NCBI GenBank assembly: GCA_036274055.1
Contig: DASUGM010000219.1
Coordinates: 1 to 11,589, forward strand
From: DASUGM01 sp036274055
GTDB lineage: Bacteria; Acidobacteriota; Vicinamibacteria; Vicinamibacterales; SCN-69-37
Reading direction: 5' to 3'
DNA: 11,589 bases
Positions within the stretch are counted from its first letter, which is position 1. Each line of letters starts with the position of its first letter. A model generated the notes under the pieces. The model did no database searches, was not told the origin of the DNA, and worked only from the letters and a program-made list of their open reading frames with translations. Of this stretch, positions 7,077-11,589 are shown one piece after another. A program made the position numbers and the translations under genes.

Positions 7077-8330
7077 TCAGCGAACCAGCACGATCGACTG
7101 CAGGAACGAGCCGGCGGTCGGGCCGCCGGGAGTCCCGGCGACGAACAGCCCAGGCATCGTCATCAAACGGCCGACCACAGACTTTTCGCTGTTGTCATAT
7201 CCCTCGACAAAGAACCCGATGATGTTGACGATCGGCACATCAGTACGGCCGCCCTTCTGCACCTCGGTCATGATGTCAGGGTTGACCACCGGAATTGCAA
7301 CGATGCGCGGGCTGCCGTTGCCAAACTTGCTTCCGTCGACACCACCGCGGCCGCCATTCAGCGATTGATTCCAGAACGCGTCTTTATCCTGATTCACCAG
7401 CGAGTCGGTATCGTCCTCAACGGCCTGCCTGGTCGGGCCCACCTTTTCGCCGGGCTCGGTGTCGATTGGGAGCACGTCGCCAATCTTATAGATCGTGCCG
7501 ACGCAGCCTTTGATGTTGTTCAGGTAGTCCTTGCCACCCTTGCTGTCGAACAGCGCGAGCGCCGAGAACCAACCCGTCGCATAAGAGAAGTCCGACTTGT
7601 CGCCGACCTTCAACTTCAGTTGCAGGCCATAGTCCGGCGAGTAAGTCTTGTCGACGTTGTACGGATGGAATCCCGTCCCGAAGCTTAAGTCGGTAACCGG
7701 ATCGGCATAGTACGGCGGAATGTAGACGTCGGGCGTCGTGATCGAGGTATCAATCTCGCCAAACTTGTCGTACTTGTCGAACGTCGCGGTGATGTCCCAA
7801 GGCTTGGTCGTCGGCCAGTGCTCGGCCCACTTGTCGATGACGGCCCACGGCTTCAGGCAATCGGTGGCCGACGCGGTAGCGACTTCGGCCGTCGCGGTGG
7901 CCTTCATGTTCTGAGTCGTGCGGCCGAACAACACACCGAAGAACGCCGGCAACGGGTTCGCGTTCGCGACGTCGCGATAGACGTCGACGCGGATGCAGTT
8001 GTTGGTGCCATCCGGGCAGGTCGGAAAGGTGATATCCCGGGAGATGCTGACGAAGGGTGCCTCGCCGAACACGACGTGTCTCTGGGTCATCGCGCGAGCA
8101 ACGAGCTTGATCGGCCCGGTGTCGGTGCGGTCACTCGAGTCGTAGGCCATCGCCACCGCGCCGGCGAGCGCGCCAGCGTCGGCCGCGTTCTGAGCCATCC
8201 GCCGGGATGTCCACAATAAGCCGTAATCGATGGCAAAGGCCGAAAAGGCGAACAGCCCGATCAGCGCGAACGCGACATGGATCAGTACCGCGCCCTCGTC
8301 GCGCCTCAGAGTTGGGGATGTACGGATCAT
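7077..8330 (-). CDS. TadG-like pilus assembly protein with Tad (TadE/G-like) N-terminal domain
   Basis: A 417-residue protein from ATG at 8330, chosen because GGGAG lies 7 nt upstream; a GTG at 8366 gives 12 more residues but has no ribosome site. Residues 12-60 match the Flp pilus TadE/TadG N-terminal region: basic start, one hydrophobic helix (about 14-36), then RRMAQNAADAGALAGAVAMA, the hallmark of the Tad domain. The remaining 350 residues are predicted periplasmic and rich in Asp, Gly, Tyr and Pro, with four cysteines near 105, 112, 158 and 276. I see no clear von Willebrand A motif, unlike many classical TadG proteins. It sits between the secretin and tadZ, where cpaD/rcpB is often found. 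It probably anchors or modulates the pilus at the inner membrane; exact role unknown. Confidence 0.82.
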   Translation of the reverse strand: MIRTSPTLRRDEGAVLIHVAFALIGLFAFSAFAIDYGLLWTSRRMAQNAADAGALAGAVAMAYDSSDRTDTGPIKLVARAMTQRHVVFGEAPFVSISRDITFPTCPDGTNNCIRVDVYRDVANANPLPAFFGVLFGRTTQNMKATATAEVATASATDCLKPWAVIDKWAEHWPTTKPWDITATFDKYDKFGEIDTSITTPDVYIPPYYADPVTDLSFGTGFHPYNVDKTYSPDYGLQLKLKVGDKSDFSYATGWFSALALFDSKGGKDYLNNIKGCVGTIYKIGDVLPIDTEPGEKVGPTRQAVEDDTDSLVNQDKDAFWNQSLNGGRGGVDGSKFGNGSPRIVAIPVVNPDIMTEVQKGGRTDVPIVNIIGFFVEGYDNSEKSVVGRLMTMPGLFVAGTPGGPTAGSFLQSIVLVR

Positions 8331-8337
8331 TGGCGAT

Positions 8338-8342
8338 CTCCC
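8338..8342 (-). promoter_or_regulatory. Ribosome binding site deciding the TadG-like start
   Basis: GGGAG on the minus strand, 7 nt from the ATG at 8330. The alternative GTG at 8366 has no comparable motif, so the shorter protein is preferred. Confidence 0.6.
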
Positions 8343-8378
8343 GAATCCATTATCCGGCCGACTCACGATTTCACACGC

Positions 8379-9848
8379 TTATTTTCCGCCCCGGCCCCCC
8401 GGCGCATCGACGACCCCGGCCCCGCCCTTCAGCTGGCCGGCCACGTCGCCGCCCCCGCCTCCGCGCCCGGTCCCGGACGGCGGTTTGATGGTCGGAAGGG
8501 GCGGAACTTCGTCGGGGTTCAGCGGCCGGGTCAAACGTGGCGTAATCAGGACCATCAGCTCGCTGTCTTCGGTCCGGAGCGCCCGGCTCTTGAAGAGGTT
8601 GCCGATGATCGGGATCTTGCTCAGCAGCGGAATCGCGGCTCTGTCCTGCTGATCGATGTGGTTGAGCAGGCCTGCAATCGCGAACGACTGCCCGTCGCGC
8701 AACTCGACTTCGGTCTCGGCGTACCGGGTCTGTAACGCCGGAATGCGGAAGCCGCCCAGCGTGACGCCGTTGGCAAAGTCCAGGGTGCTGACTTCAGGCC
8801 GCACCTTCAAGCGGATCGTGTCGCCGGCGATCGTCGGCGTGAACTTCAGGCGCACGCCGTACTCACGGTAGGTCACGCTCGGCACGCCGGTGTTGCCACT
8901 CACGATCGGGATGGGGAACTCACCGCCGGCCAGGAAGCTGGCTTCCTTGCCGTTGTAGGCGATCAGGTTCGGCTCCGCCAGGCTCTCGAAGTTCCCGTTC
9001 TGTTGCAACGCCTTGACGACGGCGCCGATGCCCTGGTTGCGCTGAAAGAAAAAGATGTTCAATAGATCTGCGAAGACCAGCCCTTGCCCCGCCACGCCGC
9101 CGTTGTTGTTGGTGTCGTCGATCGTCGGCGCGGCGAACTGCTCCGTCGTCGATCGCGTCGCGAATCCGGTTCGAGTGGCGAACATGTTGACGCCGAGTTC
9201 CTCGACGGCTTTCTTGTTCACCTCGGCAAATCTGACCTGCAGCATCACCTGCTGGCTACCGCCGCCGCCCGGCAGCTGCAGCATGTTGATCACCTGCTGC
9301 TTCGGCAGCGCGGCGGTCGCAATCTGTCCGGCGCGCAGGACCAGTTCATTGTTGGTCACGCGGCCGTAGAGAATGACCGCGCCTTCGCTGACCTTGACGC
9401 GGATGTCTTCGCCAGGAAACAGCTCGTGGAGCTGCTGCTCGAGCGAGGACACGCCGGGCTCGACGACGAGGTCGTAGTGAATCCGGCGCGTCTCGCCCCA
9501 GATGATCAGACTGATCGTGCCGGCGACTTTGCCGTCGATGACCAACTCGCGCGAGCTGATCGGCGTGCCGTCAGCAACTTCGGGATTGGTGATAACGACG
9601 CGCTTGATGTCGAAGTCGGTGGTGATGATCAACGACTTGCCCGAAAGCAGCCGGATCCGGCCGCCGTCGGCATCCGAGAGGACGCCCGGCGGCTGCTGAC
9701 TCTGGGTTTGAGTAGCCGGCGCAGCCGCTTGCGCTGGTGTCTGCGCGGCTTGTCCGAAGGCGATCGGCGACGCGACCGAACAAAGCACAGCCGCGACGGC
9801 GACCGTCGTCCAGGCACCCATCGATCGATCTCGCTGCAAACGGGCCAT
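8379..9848 (-). CDS. cpaC: Tad pilus outer-membrane secretin CpaC/RcpA
   Basis: A 489-residue secretin from ATG at 9848 with AGGA 8 nt upstream; a GTG at 9878 adds ten residues but has no ribosome site. Residues 1-33 are a signal peptide ending near AFGQA. A pilus-type secretin N-terminal domain lies at about 63-133 (GKSLIITTDFDIKRVVITNP), then a BON-like segment at about 135-175 (VKVSEGAVILYGRV). The secretin core spans about 200-440, with the signature around FRIPALQTRYAETEVELRDG (368-387) and IPIIGNLFKSR (412-422). It oligomerises into the outer-membrane channel for the Flp pilus. The C-terminus (about 447-489) is Pro/Gly-rich, including a GRGGGGG run, and looks disordered. It follows cpaB after 37 nt, the conserved rcpC-rcpA order. 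Confidence 0.95.
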   Translation of the reverse strand: MARLQRDRSMGAWTTVAVAAVLCSVASPIAFGQAAQTPAQAAAPATQTQSQQPPGVLSDADGGRIRLLSGKSLIITTDFDIKRVVITNPEVADGTPISSRELVIDGKVAGTISLIIWGETRRIHYDLVVEPGVSSLEQQLHELFPGEDIRVKVSEGAVILYGRVTNNELVLRAGQIATAALPKQQVINMLQLPGGGGSQQVMLQVRFAEVNKKAVEELGVNMFATRTGFATRSTTEQFAAPTIDDTNNNGGVAGQGLVFADLLNIFFFQRNQGIGAVVKALQQNGNFESLAEPNLIAYNGKEASFLAGGEFPIPIVSGNTGVPSVTYREYGVRLKFTPTIAGDTIRLKVRPEVSTLDFANGVTLGGFRIPALQTRYAETEVELRDGQSFAIAGLLNHIDQQDRAAIPLLSKIPIIGNLFKSRALRTEDSELMVLITPRLTRPLNPDEVPPLPTIKPPSGTGRGGGGGDVAGQLKGGAGVVDAPGGRGGK

Positions 9849-9856
9849 TCTTCGTG

Positions 9857-9864
9857 TCCTCTCC
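9857..9864 (-). promoter_or_regulatory. Ribosome binding site deciding the cpaC start
   Basis: GGAGAGGA on the minus strand, 8 nt from the ATG at 9848. It lies inside the longer GTG-initiated reading (9878), arguing against that start. Confidence 0.65.
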
Positions 9865-9885
9865 ACAACTGCCAACACGCAGCAG

Positions 9886-10734
<849 letters not shown>

Positions 10735-10742
10735 GCTGAGAG

Positions 10743-10747
10743 TCCTT
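10743..10747 (-). promoter_or_regulatory. Ribosome binding site for cpaB GTG start
   Basis: AAGGA on the minus strand, 8 nt from the GTG at 10734, in the short gap after tadE. It supports GTG initiation. Confidence 0.6.
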
Positions 10748-10765
10748 CCTACCTACTGAGGGAGG

Positions 10766-11215
10766 CTAACTGCCCCCGCCGGCTGCGCCTTCAGTCCGCA
10801 TCACCGAGACCGACCGGAGGGTGATCTGGGATCCGAAACCTCCGCCGACCAGACCAGCTATCGGCCCGAGATAGAGAAACCTGCTGGGGTACTCGACGGT
10901 TACGGTCACGGTATTTACGGTCAGCGCCCCAATCGTGATCGGGGTGTAGCTGACGAGAATGTTCGCCGTGTCGGTCAGACCGCCGCTGTTGAGGTACGCC
11001 TGCACACGATTGCGCACATCGGTATCGAGATACCCAGGCAAGATCCCGACCCGCGCGCCCTCCCTGGCGGCGTTGGTGACGGCCTCCCAACGCTGGAACA
11101 GGAACGCAAAGTCCATGATGCCGGCGAGCACCAGCAGCAGGATCGGCAGGACGATCGCGAGTTCGATGAGTTCCGACCCGCGATCACCGCCCAGACGCTT
11201 TGCGAGCTTTCTCAT
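10766..11215 (-). CDS. tadE: TadE-like minor pseudopilin
   Basis: A 149-residue protein. It has a short basic leader (MRKLAKRLGGDRG), then SELIELAIVLPILLLVLAGI, a typical TadE pseudopilin segment. Cleavage after Gly13 would leave Glu18 at position +5, as for type IV prepilins. The hydrophobic helix spans about 17-40, followed by QRWEAVTNAAREGARVGI, conserved in TadE. The periplasmic remainder is beta-rich with a Gly-rich end. Start 11215 is chosen because its ATG overlaps the peptidase stop as ATGA. An in-frame ATG at 11224 would add three residues, and a much longer upstream reading (11332) would run inside the peptidase gene. No clear ribosome site, so coupling to the peptidase is likely. 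It is probably processed by that prepilin peptidase. Confidence 0.88.
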   Translation of the reverse strand: MRKLAKRLGGDRGSELIELAIVLPILLLVLAGIMDFAFLFQRWEAVTNAAREGARVGILPGYLDTDVRNRVQAYLNSGGLTDTANILVSYTPITIGALTVNTVTVTVEYPSRFLYLGPIAGLVGGGFGSQITLRSVSVMRTEGAAGGGS

Positions 11216-11589
11216 CGTAGCCATAGCGTCAGCACCAGCCCAGCGGCAATTGGTAACGAATACGGCAGCCGCGGCGCTCCTGCCGTATCCAGATTCAGCG
11301 TCGGGTGGGGTTTCAAACCCTCCACCCGCCAAAACGTCAACAGGCCCCAGACGTTACTGAGGGCCTTCTTCATATATCCGCTTCCCAGGGCGACACCGAT
11401 AGCCAGAGGCCCCCCGGCCGCGGCCGCGAACAACGCCAGCCAGATGGTCGAGCCGGGAAGGAGCCAGGCACCGAGCGCCGCCAGCAGCTTGACGTCGCCG
11501 CCACCGAGCCCTCGCAGGATGAACAGCGGAAGAAAGAGGGCTAGACCGGTGGCCCACCCACCGACGGACCAGGCGATTCCCGGCCAGCC
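11212..11589 (-). CDS. cpaA: Prepilin peptidase TadV/CpaA, C-terminal fragment (cut by window edge)
   Basis: The last 125 codons of an A24-type prepilin peptidase; the start lies beyond the right edge. The visible part opens with a membrane helix (about 5-25), then LRGLGGGDVKLLAALGAW, which contains the GxGD catalytic motif with the second active-site aspartate at residue 32 of the fragment. Two or three more hydrophobic segments follow (about 48-70 and 112-124). The end RLPYSLPIAAGLVL is typical of the family. The enzyme cleaves leader peptides of Flp pilin and TadE-type pseudopilins at the inner membrane. The first catalytic aspartate is outside the window. The TGA stop overlaps the tadE ATG. 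The segment about 74-106 (KKALSNVWGLL to PRL) is a cytoplasmic-type loop typical of short TadV forms. Confidence 0.9.
   Translation of the reverse strand, partial: GWPGIAWSVGGWATGLALFLPLFILRGLGGGDVKLLAALGAWLLPGSTIWLALFAAAAGGPLAIGVALGSGYMKKALSNVWGLLTFWRVEGLKPHPTLNLDTAGAPRLPYSLPIAAGLVLTLWLR

Noticed and set aside
11216..11332. N-terminal extension of TadE to a start at 11332
   Set aside because: The extra residues overlap the peptidase C-terminus in another frame and lack a pseudopilin leader; the short basic leader from 11215 fits the family.

Overview
The window is one GC-rich, tightly packed block of genes, all on the minus strand. It encodes most of a Tad (tight adherence) / Flp-type IVc pilus secretion system. 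Long uninterrupted coding, many GTG starts and the gene set fit a high-GC environmental bacterium. The Tad order, an uncharacterised winged-helix AAA+ ATPase and a secreted Ig-like protein at the tail suggest Acidobacteriota (perhaps Vicinamibacteria-like). That assignment is inference; the window has no taxonomic marker.

In transcription order (right to left) the layout is: the 3' part of a prepilin peptidase (TadV/CpaA, cut by the right edge); TadE-like minor pseudopilin; CpaB/RcpC with a polyproline tract; CpaC/RcpA secretin; TadG-like protein; CpaE/TadZ ParA-like localisation ATPase; CpaF/TadA motor ATPase; TadB and TadC inner-membrane platform proteins; a 31-residue single-span membrane ORF; TadD-like TPR lipoprotein; a winged-helix AAA+ ATPase of unknown role; and the 5' end of a secreted Ig-like protein cut by the left edge. 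Gaps run from overlaps to about 54 nt, and I see no internal promoter or intrinsic terminator. The set therefore reads as a single operon, or the distal part of one, with much translational coupling.

Functionally, the peptidase matures pilins and pseudopilins. TadA/CpaF powers assembly through TadB/TadC, and TadZ positions the machine. The secretin with CpaB forms the outer-membrane channel, and the TadD lipoprotein supports it. TadE/TadG act as minor or anchoring components. The major Flp pilin is not visible and probably lies beyond position 11589. No CpaD/RcpB homologue is seen; a TadG-like gene stands between secretin and TadZ.

The least explained parts are the small membrane ORF between tadC and tadD, the terminal AAA+ ATPase with a winged-helix N-terminus, and the Ig-like protein that overlaps it. 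No stretch longer than 300 bases lacks a gene, and I found no RNA gene, insertion sequence, CRISPR array or attachment site.
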